From: Acidicapsa dinghuensis
Lineage (GTDB): Bacteria > Acidobacteriota > Terriglobia > Terriglobales > Acidobacteriaceae
Direction of reading: 5' to 3'
Length of the DNA: 64,000 bases
Assembly: GCF_025685685.1 (NCBI RefSeq)
Contig: NZ_JAGSYH010000007.1
Coordinates: 124,001-188,000 of the forward strand
In this document: piece after piece, positions 25,454 to 35,055 of the stretch
Layout of the letters: each line of letters starts with the position of its first letter
How positions within the stretch are numbered: position 1 is the stretch's first letter
Notes under the pieces: generated by a model
Seen by the model: only the letters and a program-made list of their open reading frames with translations
The model's database searches: none
What the model was told of the DNA's origin: nothing
Position numbers and translations under genes: made by a program

Positions 25454-25560
25454 GCAGATTGGTGGGGGATGCGGGCGGTTGAAACCGAACAGTATCTACA
25501 TGCTTGCCGTCTGTACAATGGAGCGTCTGACGCATTAGGCTCCGCAGCAGAGGTGCTTGC

Positions 25561-28026
25561 ATGGCGCTTGTTTCTGATTTTGCCGATACGGTATCTTCTC
25601 CGGGTCATACGCAACGTTTACAGAAATATGACATACGACGCGCGGCTGTGCTGGGTGCGGGGACGATGGGCTCGCGCATTGCGGCGCATATTGCCAATGC
25701 TGGATTGCCGGTGCTGCTGTTGGATATGGTTCCGGCGAATGTGGATGGGGCGAAGGGTGACAGAAGCACGCTGGCACGCAAAGCTGTTGAGAGTCTTGGG
25801 AAGTCGAAGCCTGCGGCATTTACCGATCCGACATTTGCGAGCCGGATTACGCCTGGAAATTTCGACGACGATCTTGAAAAGCTGAAAGACTGTGACTGGG
25901 TGATTGAGGCTGTCGCGGAGAACCTTGAGATCAAGCGCGCGCTACTTGCGAAGGTTGCTCCGCATCTGCATGCGACGGCGCTCTTTACGACGAATACGAG
26001 CGGGCTGCCGGTCACGCAGATTGGTGCGGAGTTGCCTGCCGATTTACGCAAGCGGTGGTTTGGTACGCACTTCTTCAATCCGCCACGGTATATGCGGCTG
26101 GTGGAGATTATTGCCACACCGGAAAGCGATGCTGAGGCGATTGATGCAATTGCAACGTTCTGCGATCGACGACTAGGCAAGACCGCCGTGCCGGCGAACG
26201 ATGTGGCGAACTTTATCGCCAACCGCATCGGCACGTTCCAGATGCTTAATACGTTTGCGATCATGCAGCAGCAGGGATTGAGCATCGAGGAGATCGATAC
26301 ACTGACCGGGCCAGTGATTGGATGGCCGAAGACGGGCACGTTCCGGCTGGCTGATCTGGTTGGCATCGACATATTGGGGCATGTGGCGAAGAACTTTCTT
26401 GAGTCGACGCATGACGAGCGCGCAGACGTGAAGCTGCCCGAAGTAATTGAGCAGTTGATGGCGCACAACTGGATTGGCGATAAGACAAAGCAGGGCTTTT
26501 ACAAGAAAGAGCGCGGCGCCGATGGCAAGGAGAACCGGCTGGTGCTTGTGCCGGAGACGATGGAATATCGCGCTTCGACTAAGCCGAATTTCGTCACGGT
26601 AGATATGGCGAAGAACAGTGACTCGGTTGCGGCGCGCATCAAGCTGGTGATGGATGCCGATCCGAAGAAGGATCGCGCGGCGCAGTTTTACTGGCAGGCA
26701 TTGCCGGAGCTTTGGTCGTATTCTGCGAATCGCATTGGCGAAGTGGCGCGAACACTGGTAGATATCGACCGCGCGATGCAAGCGGGATTTAACTGGGAGC
26801 TTGGGCCGTTTGCGATGTGGGATGCGGCGGGCGTGACGCGCACGGTGAAAAAAATGCGCGCTGCGGGGAAGCCTATTCCTGAGGTGGTTGAGAAGCTGTT
26901 GGCTGCCGGCGGCGAGTCGTGGTATCGCGCAGATGGCACTGAATACTTCGACGTTGAGTTTGGCGCATACAAACCAGTGATGCTTGCCGTGGAGCACGCG
27001 CCGATAGCGAGTTACAAACGCAGCAACGGGGTGTTTGCGGAGAACTCTTCGATTTCGCTGGTCGATCTTGGCGATGGCATTGCGTGCTTCGAGTTTCACT
27101 CGAAGATGAATTCTTTAGGCTCGGACATTGTGAACTTTGTGAAGAAGCAACTGCAGCCGGAGAGCGATGCGGTACGCAACTTTGCCGGATTTGTGATTGC
27201 GAACGATGGGCAGAATTTTTCTGTCGGTGCGAACCTGATGCAGTTGCTGCTGGGAATTCAGGACGAGGAGTGGGATGAGATTGACTGGAGCATTCGCGGG
27301 TTCCAGGAGATGACGCAGGCAATCAAGTTCTGTGCGAGGCCAGTGGTGGTCGCACCGTTTGGCATGTGTCTTGGCGGAGGAACGGAGATCTCACTGCATG
27401 CGGCGCAGAGACAGGCGCATCTGGAGCTGTACGCCGGGCTGGTGGAAGCGGGTGTGGGATTGATTCCGGGCGGAGGCGGGTGCAAGGAGATGTTGCTGCG
27501 CGCGCTGGATGCGGCGGCGGTGGTAGGTGGCGATCCGAGACCGGGATCGGTGGATTCGATTGAGACGATCAAAGGTGTGTTTCAGACGATTGCGATGGCG
27601 AAGGTTTCTACTTCTGCGGAAGAGGCGCGCGCGTTTCGATTTCTTTCCGATACAGATGCAATATCGATGAATCGTGCGCGGCTGGTGAGCGATGCGAAGG
27701 ACCAGGCGCTGCGGCTGCTGAACGAAGGTTATGTCGCGCCGGTGATGCGGAGGGATATTGCCGCGCCGGGTGAGAGTGTGCAGGCGACGCTGAAGCTGGG
27801 TGTGTATCTGATGCGCGAGGGTGAGTACATCAGCGATCACGATGCAAAGGTGGCGAACCACATTGCGCGGGTGTTGACGGGTGGCGATGCGACGGCGGGA
27901 ACGCTGATGGATGAGCAGTATTTGCTGGATCTAGAGCGCGAATCGTTTTTGTCGCTGTGTGGTGAGAAGAAGACGATGGAGCGGATTGGGTTTACGTTGA
28001 AGACGGGTAAGCCACTGCGGAACTAG
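25561..28026 (+). CDS. fadN: 3-hydroxyacyl-CoA dehydrogenase/enoyl-CoA hydratase fusion (FadN-type)
   Basis: 821 residues. The NAD-binding half comes first: AVLGAGTMGSRIA near residues 29-41, then the dehydrogenase C-terminal domain (MQAGFNWELGPFAMWDA). The enoyl-CoA hydratase/crotonase domain is C-terminal, from about residue 480, with GQNFSVGANL and PFGMCLGGGTEIS forming the oxyanion hole. This domain order is that of Bacillus FadN, the reverse of E. coli FadB/FadJ. It performs hydration and NAD-dependent oxidation steps of fatty-acid beta-oxidation. AGAGG precedes the start; fadA follows after 25 bases. Confidence 0.93.
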   Translation: MALVSDFADTVSSPGHTQRLQKYDIRRAAVLGAGTMGSRIAAHIANAGLPVLLLDMVPANVDGAKGDRSTLARKAVESLGKSKPAAFTDPTFASRITPGNFDDDLEKLKDCDWVIEAVAENLEIKRALLAKVAPHLHATALFTTNTSGLPVTQIGAELPADLRKRWFGTHFFNPPRYMRLVEIIATPESDAEAIDAIATFCDRRLGKTAVPANDVANFIANRIGTFQMLNTFAIMQQQGLSIEEIDTLTGPVIGWPKTGTFRLADLVGIDILGHVAKNFLESTHDERADVKLPEVIEQLMAHNWIGDKTKQGFYKKERGADGKENRLVLVPETMEYRASTKPNFVTVDMAKNSDSVAARIKLVMDADPKKDRAAQFYWQALPELWSYSANRIGEVARTLVDIDRAMQAGFNWELGPFAMWDAAGVTRTVKKMRAAGKPIPEVVEKLLAAGGESWYRADGTEYFDVEFGAYKPVMLAVEHAPIASYKRSNGVFAENSSISLVDLGDGIACFEFHSKMNSLGSDIVNFVKKQLQPESDAVRNFAGFVIANDGQNFSVGANLMQLLLGIQDEEWDEIDWSIRGFQEMTQAIKFCARPVVVAPFGMCLGGGTEISLHAAQRQAHLELYAGLVEAGVGLIPGGGGCKEMLLRALDAAAVVGGDPRPGSVDSIETIKGVFQTIAMAKVSTSAEEARAFRFLSDTDAISMNRARLVSDAKDQALRLLNEGYVAPVMRRDIAAPGESVQATLKLGVYLMREGEYISDHDAKVANHIARVLTGGDATAGTLMDEQYLLDLERESFLSLCGEKKTMERIGFTLKTGKPLRN

Positions 28027-28051
28027 TGTGAAGTGTGAGTGTGGGTGAGCG

Positions 28052-29236
28052 ATGAGAGAAGCTGTGATTGTTAGTGCGGTGCGGACTGCGGTGGGCAAGG
28101 CTCCGCGGGGGACGCTGCGATTTACGCGGCCGGATGATATGGGTGCGTATGCGGTGAAGGGCGCGCTGGAGCGTGTGCCTGAACTAAATGCGAAAGAGAT
28201 TGATGATGTGATTATTGGCTGCGCGATGCCGGAGGGTGAGCAGGGCATGAATGTGGCGCGGCTGATTTCGTTGCGTGCGGGGCTGCCGGTGGAAGCGGGC
28301 GCGATGACGGTGAATCGCTACTGCGCTTCAGGATTGCAGACGATTGCTCTTGCTGCGGAGAGGATTCGCGGCGGCGGTGCGGATGCAATTGTGGCGGGTG
28401 GTACGGAGTCGATGTCGTTTGTGCCGTTTGGCGGGAACAAGGTTTCGGCGAATGCATGGCTGATGGAGAATCATCCCACCGCTTACATGTCGATGGGGCT
28501 GACGGCGGAGCGCGTGGCGAAACATTACGAGATTTCGCGTGAGGATTCGGATGCGTTTGCGCTGGCGAGTCATAAGAAGGCGTTGGCGGCGATTGGTGCG
28601 GGCAAGTTCAACGATGAGATTGTGCCGGTGACGGTGGTGAGTTCAGAGCGCAATGGAAATGGAAAGCCTTCAAAGAATGAGATTATCTTTGCGGTTGATG
28701 AGGGGCCGCGTGCTGATACTTCGATTGAGGCGCTGGCGAAGCTGAAGCCGGTGTTTCACGCGAAGGGTGTGGTGACGGCGGGCAACAGCAGCCAGACATC
28801 GGATGGAGCGGCAGCGGTGGTGGTGATGTCGGCGGATCGCACGAAGGAGCTAGGGCTGAAGCCGCTGGCACGGTTTGTGTCGTTTGCGTATGCGGGGTGT
28901 TTGCCGGAGGAGATGGGAATCGGGCCTGTTTATGCGGTTCCGAAAGCGTTGAAGCTGGCGGGTTTGAGGCTTGAGGACATTGACGTGATTGAGTTGAACG
29001 AGGCATTTGCGGCGCAGTCGCTGGCGGTGATTCGCACGCTGGGCATGGACATGGAGCGCGTGAATGTGAATGGCGGCGCAATTGCGCTGGGGCACCCACT
29101 GGGATGCACGGGCGCGAAGCTTACGGCGAGCATCTTACCGGAGATGAAGCGGCGCAAGGCGCGTTATGGCATGGTGACGATGTGTGTGGGCGGTGGGCAG
29201 GGTGCTGCGGGGATCTTTGAGAATCTGCAGGATTGA
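28052..29236 (+). CDS. fadA: Acetyl-CoA C-acyltransferase (3-ketoacyl-CoA thiolase)
   Basis: 394 residues, full thiolase length. The nucleophile is Cys91 in VNRYCASGLQ; GGAIALGHPLGCTGAK carries the catalytic His and the second Cys lies in TMCVGGGQGA near residue 382. It cleaves 3-ketoacyl-CoA to acetyl-CoA and a shortened acyl-CoA. It is placed between fadN and fadE with short gaps, completing the beta-oxidation cycle. All active residues are present. Confidence 0.95.
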   Translation: MREAVIVSAVRTAVGKAPRGTLRFTRPDDMGAYAVKGALERVPELNAKEIDDVIIGCAMPEGEQGMNVARLISLRAGLPVEAGAMTVNRYCASGLQTIALAAERIRGGGADAIVAGGTESMSFVPFGGNKVSANAWLMENHPTAYMSMGLTAERVAKHYEISREDSDAFALASHKKALAAIGAGKFNDEIVPVTVVSSERNGNGKPSKNEIIFAVDEGPRADTSIEALAKLKPVFHAKGVVTAGNSSQTSDGAAAVVVMSADRTKELGLKPLARFVSFAYAGCLPEEMGIGPVYAVPKALKLAGLRLEDIDVIELNEAFAAQSLAVIRTLGMDMERVNVNGGAIALGHPLGCTGAKLTASILPEMKRRKARYGMVTMCVGGGQGAAGIFENLQD

Positions 29237-29257
29237 TTTGCTGGCGGAGGGATCGCG

Positions 29258-31042
29258 ATGACTGTTGAGGCGGGGGTAAGCGTGGCGAAGCGAGTGGTGG
29301 GCGGGAGTTTTCTGCTCGAGGATTTGACTCCGGATGATGTGTTCACGCCGGAGGATTTGTCAGAGGAGCAGCGGCAGGTTGCGTCGACTGCGACGAGCTT
29401 CGCGGAAGAGAAGATACTGGCGCAGGCTGAGGCGATTGAGGAGAAGGATTTTGCTGTCACGCGCGAATTGATGCGCGAACTGGGTGAGCTGGGGCTGCTG
29501 GGAGTGGATGTTCCGGAGGAGTATGGCGGCCTGGCGATGGATAAGATTACGTCGGCGATTGTGGCCGACAACCTGAGCGTATCGGGTGGGTTTTCTGTGA
29601 CGCTTGGCGCGCACTGCACGATTGGGACGATGCCGCTGGTGTGGTACGGGACGCACGAGCAGAAGGCGAAGTATCTGCCGAAGCTGGCGAGCGGCGAGTG
29701 GATCGCGGCGTATGCGCTGTCGGAATCTTCGGCGGGGTCGGATGCGATGAATATTCGCACGCGGGCAAAGCTGTCGGAGGACGGCAAGCACTATGTGCTG
29801 AATGGCGAGAAGATGTGGATCTCGAATGCGGGGTTTGCGGATCTTTTCACCGTGTTTGCAAAGATCGATGGCGAGCAATTTTCGGCGTTTCTGATTGAGC
29901 GCGGGACGCCCGGGCTTTCGGTGGGGGCTGAGGAGCACAAGCTGGGGATTCGCGGGTCTTCTACGTGTCCGCTGGTGCTGGAGGATTGCCGGGTGCCGGT
30001 GGAGAATCTGCTGGGGACGGCGGGCAAGGGGCATCACATTGCTTTCAACATTTTGAATGTGGGGCGGTACAAGCTGGCGGCGGGGACGCTGGGCGGGATG
30101 CGGTTCGCGTTTCGCAATGGGGTGCGATATGCGAAGGAGCGCGTGGCATTTGGGAAGCCAATTGCGACGTTTGGGCTGATTCAGGAAAAGATTGCGGACT
30201 CGGCGGCGGCGATTTATGCAACGGAGTCGGCGGTGTATCGCGTGGTGGGAGCGATTGATGCGGCACTGGCGGATTTGAATCACGATTCGGCGACGTATGC
30301 GCAGGATGTGCAGAAGAGAATTGAAGAGTTTGCGGTGGAGTGCTCGATCCTGAAGGTGCTGGGGTCGGAAGCGCTGGAGCGGGTGGCGGATCATGCGCTG
30401 CAGATTCACGGGGGGTATGGGTATGTGGAGGAGTATCCGGCGGAGCGGAGTTACCGGGATTCGCGTATTAACCGAATCTTTGAGGGGACGAACGAGATTA
30501 ACCGGCTGATCGCTACGGGGTTCATGATTAAGCGAGCCGTGGCCGGGACGCTGCCGCTGATGCCGGCGATCAAGAAGGTGATGGATGAGGTGATGGCGGG
30601 GCCTGGCGAGCGAGTGAGCTATGACGGGCCCATGGCGGCGGAGCGCGCTCTGCTGGCGAGTGCGAAGAAGTTGGCGCTGTTTACTTCGGGAGCGGCGTCG
30701 CAGCGGTTTGGGAATGATCTTGGCGAGCAACAGGAAGTGATGGGAGCGCTGGCGGACATTCTGATTGAAACGCTGACGATGGAGAGCTGCATTCTGCGCG
30801 CGGAGAAGCAGAGGAAGGCGAATGCGCCGGGGGTGAAGCTCGCGAAGTATTATGCGATGCGGGCTTTTCGGGTGATCGAGACGGCAGCGGAGCGCGTGCT
30901 TGGTGCAGTGGCGGAAGGAGACATGCTGCGAACGCAGATGACGATCTTCCGGCGGCTGGCGAAGCATGAGCCGGCGAATGCGGTGATACTGGGACGGGAG
31001 ATTGCCGCGGCTATGGTAGAGGCTGGGCGGTACAGGATTTGA
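29258..31042 (+). CDS. fadE: Acyl-CoA dehydrogenase (FadE-type)
   Basis: 594 residues, longer than the 380-residue short-chain enzymes and like the Bacillus FadE/VLCAD-like class. YALSESSAGSDA, the FAD-binding loop W-I-S-N-A-G-F-A-D and IHGGYGYVEEYPAERSYRD are visible; the catalytic Glu is in RIFEGTNEINR. An additional helical C-terminal domain of about 170 residues follows, as in VLCAD. It introduces the trans-2 double bond, passing electrons to ETF. The 21-base gap to fadA indicates one fadNAE operon. Confidence 0.95.
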   Translation: MTVEAGVSVAKRVVGGSFLLEDLTPDDVFTPEDLSEEQRQVASTATSFAEEKILAQAEAIEEKDFAVTRELMRELGELGLLGVDVPEEYGGLAMDKITSAIVADNLSVSGGFSVTLGAHCTIGTMPLVWYGTHEQKAKYLPKLASGEWIAAYALSESSAGSDAMNIRTRAKLSEDGKHYVLNGEKMWISNAGFADLFTVFAKIDGEQFSAFLIERGTPGLSVGAEEHKLGIRGSSTCPLVLEDCRVPVENLLGTAGKGHHIAFNILNVGRYKLAAGTLGGMRFAFRNGVRYAKERVAFGKPIATFGLIQEKIADSAAAIYATESAVYRVVGAIDAALADLNHDSATYAQDVQKRIEEFAVECSILKVLGSEALERVADHALQIHGGYGYVEEYPAERSYRDSRINRIFEGTNEINRLIATGFMIKRAVAGTLPLMPAIKKVMDEVMAGPGERVSYDGPMAAERALLASAKKLALFTSGAASQRFGNDLGEQQEVMGALADILIETLTMESCILRAEKQRKANAPGVKLAKYYAMRAFRVIETAAERVLGAVAEGDMLRTQMTIFRRLAKHEPANAVILGREIAAAMVEAGRYRI

Positions 31043-31093
31043 AAAACAGGGGCGGGTGTGAAGTGTGAGTGTGTCCTGTTGATGCATGGTCAG

Positions 31094-31140
31094 GGAGAAG
31101 CGGATTCCCTTCGGGAATGACAGACAAGAAAAGCAAAAGC
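31094..31140 (-). repeat. TGTCATCCCC element, minus orientation, variant
   Basis: TGTCATTCCC-GAA-GGGAATCCGC on the minus strand; matched changes in both arms. Confidence 0.6.
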
Positions 31141-31207
31141 AACGGCAAAAACAAATCCTTCGCTTCGCTCAGGATGACAAGCCGTGGTGGTGATGCGAGC
31201 TTTAGTG

Positions 31208-31243
31208 ATTCCCAGGTCTCAGAAGCGAGACCTGGGGCACCCC
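31208..31243 (-). repeat. Variable-stem hairpin repeat, copy 10
   Basis: Reverse orientation of the AGGTCTC/GAGACCT subtype, between the convergent fadE and GH127 genes. Confidence 0.75.
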
Positions 31244-31274
31244 TAGTGGTGGTGCAGGCTGGTGAATGGCGCGT

Positions 31275-33284
31275 TTAAGCCGACTCAGTATCGGTTACTT
31301 TGCGCAGATAGACGGAGTAGCGCTCGTCTGTGATTTGGCTTAGCGGAACGAGGGTGTGCTGCGGTTCGCGGCCTTTGGTGCGGAACTGCAGCGGGTACTG
31401 AGGCGAGCTTTCGATCTGTTCAAACCACACATCATCAGAGGGAGCCGCTGTGGCCGCAGCAGCCTGATTATTGCGGCGGCGGCGCAGATCGATTTCAGGC
31501 ATTGGATAGCCATCGTCGAAACCGCGGGGACCGCTGCCTCCATAGATCATCGAGGTGGTGAGGCCTTCAGTGCCGAGACGCGCGGCGAGAACAAGCGGGC
31601 CATACATTGCGGACTGGACCTGCTTATCATCGGGCGCGGTGTCGATATGAAGCGTGAGCGGAATATCGATGGTGACGGTGTCGCCAGCCTTCCATGGGTG
31701 TTCGAGCGTGGCATAGGTGGAAGGAGCGGCGGCGACGGATTGTGTTTCGCCATTGATGCTGAGGGTTACTCCCTTGGTGGCCCAGTAGGGGATGCGAACC
31801 TTGAGCGCGGTTGGCTGCGACGGGGCGGCATCGATGGTAAGAGTGATGCGCTCGTCATTGGGAAATTTTGTAGTCTGACGAAGCTCGAGGCCGCGTTCTT
31901 TCCAATCGAGTTTAGACGCGATGAAGAGATTGACGTAGACCGAGCTCTCGTCGTGGAAGTAGATGGAGTCGGTGAGCTTGGCGTACTCTTCGCTGCCGGT
32001 TCCGGTGCAGCACCAGAAGGCGTCGAAGGGCGTGCCGAAGGTCTTATACATGCCGGGCTGGAGCGGCACATAATACATCAGCATGCCGTTGCGGTCCTGT
32101 GTACCGGCACGAACGTTGAAAAGCAGACGCTCGTAGTAGTCGAAGAATTGAGGCTGCGGGCTCTGGCCGTAGAGATGACGTGCGAGCTTCATCATGTTGT
32201 AGGAGCAGCAGCACTCTTCGGCTGCCGGGCCTAGCTCTTTGGCGATGGCGTCGGAGGCGTGCCACATCTCACCGTTGCTGGTGCCACCGGTGCAGTACGC
32301 GTGGTGATCGGTGACGATGCGGTAGAAGTTTTCGCTGATGGCTTTGTAGCGCGTGTCGCCCGTGAGCTCATAGCCGCGGGCCGCGCCGATTACCTTGGGA
32401 ATGTTGGTATTGGCGTGGTTGCCGTCGAGCTTGTCTTCATTGGCGGCGAGCGGATCGAAGATCTTCTTGTGCTCGAAGCGATAGGCCAACTCGCGATACT
32501 TGGCGTTGCCGGTGATGGCGTAAAGATTAAATGCAGACTCCATCATGCCGCCCTGTTCGACGAGAAGGACGCGCTGCCAATCGTCGTCAGTGAAAGAACG
32601 AGCATAAGTATCGGCCCAGTCGGCCATGCGCAGGGCCATATCGAGGGCTTGTTTGTTGCCAGTGTGCTCATACATATCGATGAGTCCGGCCATGATCTTG
32701 TGGTAGGTGTAGAAGGGCGCCCAGACCTGCTCATGCCTGCGGAGGCGGTCGTAGAAGGCGGTGGGATATGCGCCGAGGTATCCGTCTTTAGCCTGACACT
32801 CGGAGAGGATTTGGACGAGATCGTTGGCCTTGTGAAGGATGGGCTCGTCGCCGGTACTGACGTGGAGTAAAGCGCACGACGAGAGATAGTGGCCGACGTA
32901 GTGGCCGCGCAATTCGCAGTCGGGGGCTTCCCAACCGCCAAGCGGATCGGCGTCGGATGGGATGCCTGCAGTGACGCGGAAGTTGTGCGCGAGGCGGTCG
33001 TTGGGTAGAGAGTAGAGGAAGCTGCGGTTGAGCTCCATCATCTGCTTGAAAGGGCCGGGGAGCAGGCGGACGTCGGGCATGGCGAATGGCTCAGCCTGCC
33101 ATTTGACCTTGGAGACGGAGGAATGGACAAGGTTGCGGGTGGCGACATCTGCGCTGCTTGCAGAGGCGACCTGTTCGCTGCGAGCGGGTGCGGATGCAAG
33201 GGCAGCTTTGGATGGAAAGAGCGTTGCTGCTCCGAGTGCTCCTGAGCTGGCGAGAAAACGTCTACGGCTGAAGCCGTCATTCAT
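31275..33284 (-). CDS. Tat-exported GH127-family beta-L-arabinofuranosidase
   Basis: 669 residues from the ATG at 33284, chosen because it places the Tat motif SRRRFLASSGALG directly at the N-terminus; an upstream in-frame ATG at 33383 would add 33 unlikely residues. The catalytic zinc site of GH127 enzymes is recognisable: the Glu and Cys in AAEECCCSYNMMKLARHL and the downstream FWCCTGTGSEE. The N-terminal part has the barrel helices (GHYVGHYLSSCALL, EQVWAPFYTYHKIMAGLIDMY). It probably releases terminal beta-L-arabinofuranose in the periplasm. No sugar-utilisation genes are adjacent; a hydroxyproline catabolic locus begins 162 bases away, divergently. Confidence 0.9.
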   Translation of the reverse strand: MNDGFSRRRFLASSGALGAATLFPSKAALASAPARSEQVASASSADVATRNLVHSSVSKVKWQAEPFAMPDVRLLPGPFKQMMELNRSFLYSLPNDRLAHNFRVTAGIPSDADPLGGWEAPDCELRGHYVGHYLSSCALLHVSTGDEPILHKANDLVQILSECQAKDGYLGAYPTAFYDRLRRHEQVWAPFYTYHKIMAGLIDMYEHTGNKQALDMALRMADWADTYARSFTDDDWQRVLLVEQGGMMESAFNLYAITGNAKYRELAYRFEHKKIFDPLAANEDKLDGNHANTNIPKVIGAARGYELTGDTRYKAISENFYRIVTDHHAYCTGGTSNGEMWHASDAIAKELGPAAEECCCSYNMMKLARHLYGQSPQPQFFDYYERLLFNVRAGTQDRNGMLMYYVPLQPGMYKTFGTPFDAFWCCTGTGSEEYAKLTDSIYFHDESSVYVNLFIASKLDWKERGLELRQTTKFPNDERITLTIDAAPSQPTALKVRIPYWATKGVTLSINGETQSVAAAPSTYATLEHPWKAGDTVTIDIPLTLHIDTAPDDKQVQSAMYGPLVLAARLGTEGLTTSMIYGGSGPRGFDDGYPMPEIDLRRRRNNQAAAATAAPSDDVWFEQIESSPQYPLQFRTKGREPQHTLVPLSQITDERYSVYLRKVTDTESA

Positions 33285-33446
33285 ATGCGCACACCTCGTA
33301 TTCTTGTTCTGGCAGGAGAATCTTTTATCGATTGGAAGGATAACGTTTTCCATGAGGGTTTGAGAACTGCGAGACGAAATCACTATCGCAGCTTATGGCG
33401 ATAGCCATTGTAAGCTGAAGACCTAAGAGCTTTGACAGGAGAGGCT

Positions 33447-33689
33447 TTGAAGGAAGGGACTGCCATTTCGCTGAATGGCCGAATTGTCGAAGTACCGAAG
33501 GGCGCGACTGTGGCGGCGGCGCTGCTGCAGCACGGTGCAGGCAGCCGCGTCTCGATAAGTGGTGAGGCAAGGCAGCCGCTGTGCGGCATGGGCATCTGCT
33601 TTGAGTGCCGCGCGAGCGTGAACGGGCGCGCGCATCAGCTTACGTGTCAGCTTGTATGCGAGCCGGGAATGGTGGTCGTGACCGAATGA
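33447..33689 (+). CDS. [2Fe-2S] subunit of a D-hydroxyproline-type dehydrogenase
   Basis: About 80 residues from a TTG at 33447, which follows AGGAGA by four bases; a TTG at 33432 is also possible. LCGMGICFECR and a later LTC give the four-Cys plant-type [2Fe-2S] pattern of HcnA/LhpE-like small subunits. It overlaps the next gene by ATGA, so the two are translationally coupled. In pseudomonads such a subunit pairs with an FAD/NAD-binding subunit and a DAO-type subunit to oxidise D-hydroxyproline; both partners are in this locus. Confidence 0.8.
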   Translation: MKEGTAISLNGRIVEVPKGATVAAALLQHGAGSRVSISGEARQPLCGMGICFECRASVNGRAHQLTCQLVCEPGMVVVTE

Positions 33690-34975
33690 GCGGCGTTTAC
33701 GATTGCCTGGTGATTGGCGCGGGGCCTGGTGGGCTGGCAGCGGCGGCGACTGCTGCTGAAGCTGGTTTGCAGGTTGGGCTGGAAGATGATAATCCAGCAG
33801 CGGGCGGACAAATCTGGCGGCGCGGCAACGCTGCTGTGAGCGTTTCGCACTCTGCGGAGCAGTGGATGGAGCGCATTCGCAGCGCGAAGGTTGATGTGTT
33901 GTGCGGATGGCGCGCTACGGATGCCGGGACGGATGCTTTGGGGACACCGTTTATCCGCGTCGAGGGGCTGGGAGGATTTCGCGATCTGCGTTATAGGAAG
34001 CTGATACTGGCGACTGGCGCGAGAGAACTGTTTCTTCCCTTTCCTGGATGGACGCTGCCGGGGATCTATGGTGCGGGCGGGCTGCAGGCATTTGCGAAAT
34101 CGGGCTTCGATGTTCGCGGTATGCGCGTTGTGCTGGCAGGGACTGGTCCGCTGCTGATGGCCGTGACGGCTCATCTGCATGAGGCTGGGGCGAAGATCGT
34201 TGCGGTGGTTGAGCAGGCGCCGTTGTCGCGGCTGATGAGCCTTGGCATGCATCTGGCGCCGAGTGCGCCGGGAAAGCTGATGGAGGGTTTGCGCTATCGG
34301 CTGCGGACGATGGGTACGAAATACTACTTCGGCCATTGGGTCAGCGAGGCTCGCGGAGATGGGAAGCTGGAGCGACTCACGATTACGAACGGCTCGGAGA
34401 GCTTTGCGGTCGAAGCTGACCTGCTTGGTGTTGGGTATCATCTTGTGCCGAATACTGAGCTGGCGCAGTTGCTGGGATGCGGGCTGGAGAATGGGTTTGT
34501 TCGCGTAGAGGAAACGCAGGAGACCTCGTGCACAAGCATTTATTGCATAGGCGAAGCAACAGGCATTGGCGGTGTGGACAAGGCTCAGGTTGAGGGGCGA
34601 ATTGCGGGGTTCTCTGCTGCTGGAAGGATCGAAAAGGCACGATCGCTGTTTGCTGCACGCGATAAGCAGTTGCGATTTGTTGAGCGGCTGGCTGCGGCGT
34701 TTGCGTTGCGTGAGGAACTGCGTGGTCTTGCGCAGGAAAATACTTTGGTTTGCCGCTGCGAGGATGTGCCGCATGGTGCGCTGCGTGAGTGCCATTCATG
34801 GCGCGAGGCGAAGCTGCATACGCGGTGCGGCATGGGGCCGTGCCAGGGACGCATCTGCGGGCCTGCAACGCAGTTTCTGTACGGATGGCACGCGCCTGCG
34901 CCGCGTCCACCAGTGTTTCCAGCGAGTGTGGGCACGATTGCCGCTGTTGATGAAGCCGGCGTCCACCATGAGTAG
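33686..34975 (+). CDS. FAD/NAD(P)-binding subunit of a D-hydroxyproline-type dehydrogenase
   Basis: 429 residues from the ATG overlapping the previous stop. GAGPGG at 11-16 binds FAD; a second Rossmann motif lies around VVLAGTGPLLMAV. The C-terminus has a BFD-like cysteine cluster, CRCEDVP followed by TRCGMGPCQGRIC. This is the HcnB/LhpF-like architecture. Together with the small Fe-S subunit and the DAO-type protein at 36789, it fits a heteromeric D-hydroxyproline dehydrogenase. The substrate is inferred from neighbours. Confidence 0.85.
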   Translation: MSGVYDCLVIGAGPGGLAAAATAAEAGLQVGLEDDNPAAGGQIWRRGNAAVSVSHSAEQWMERIRSAKVDVLCGWRATDAGTDALGTPFIRVEGLGGFRDLRYRKLILATGARELFLPFPGWTLPGIYGAGGLQAFAKSGFDVRGMRVVLAGTGPLLMAVTAHLHEAGAKIVAVVEQAPLSRLMSLGMHLAPSAPGKLMEGLRYRLRTMGTKYYFGHWVSEARGDGKLERLTITNGSESFAVEADLLGVGYHLVPNTELAQLLGCGLENGFVRVEETQETSCTSIYCIGEATGIGGVDKAQVEGRIAGFSAAGRIEKARSLFAARDKQLRFVERLAAAFALREELRGLAQENTLVCRCEDVPHGALRECHSWREAKLHTRCGMGPCQGRICGPATQFLYGWHAPAPRPPVFPASVGTIAAVDEAGVHHE

Positions 34976-35055
34976 CAGGATGCTTCGATCGGAAACCGTG
35001 TAAAATCGCGGTAGATTCTCTGGCCTGCAGCGAGATTCTCGTTTCGACTCTCACT

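Larger units (their letters stand above)
25197..25560. other. 364-base spacer upstream of fadN
   Basis: Holds two minus-oriented variable-stem hairpins and one minus-oriented TGTCATCCCC element. The fadN promoter should lie in the last 100 bases; no confident -35/-10 pair was found. Confidence 0.6.

Noticed and set aside
29360..31087. Long minus-strand open frame opposite fadE, and similar long antisense frames opposite tssH and cysN
   Set aside because: High-GC codon bias leaves antisense frames open; the + strand genes have complete catalytic motifs.
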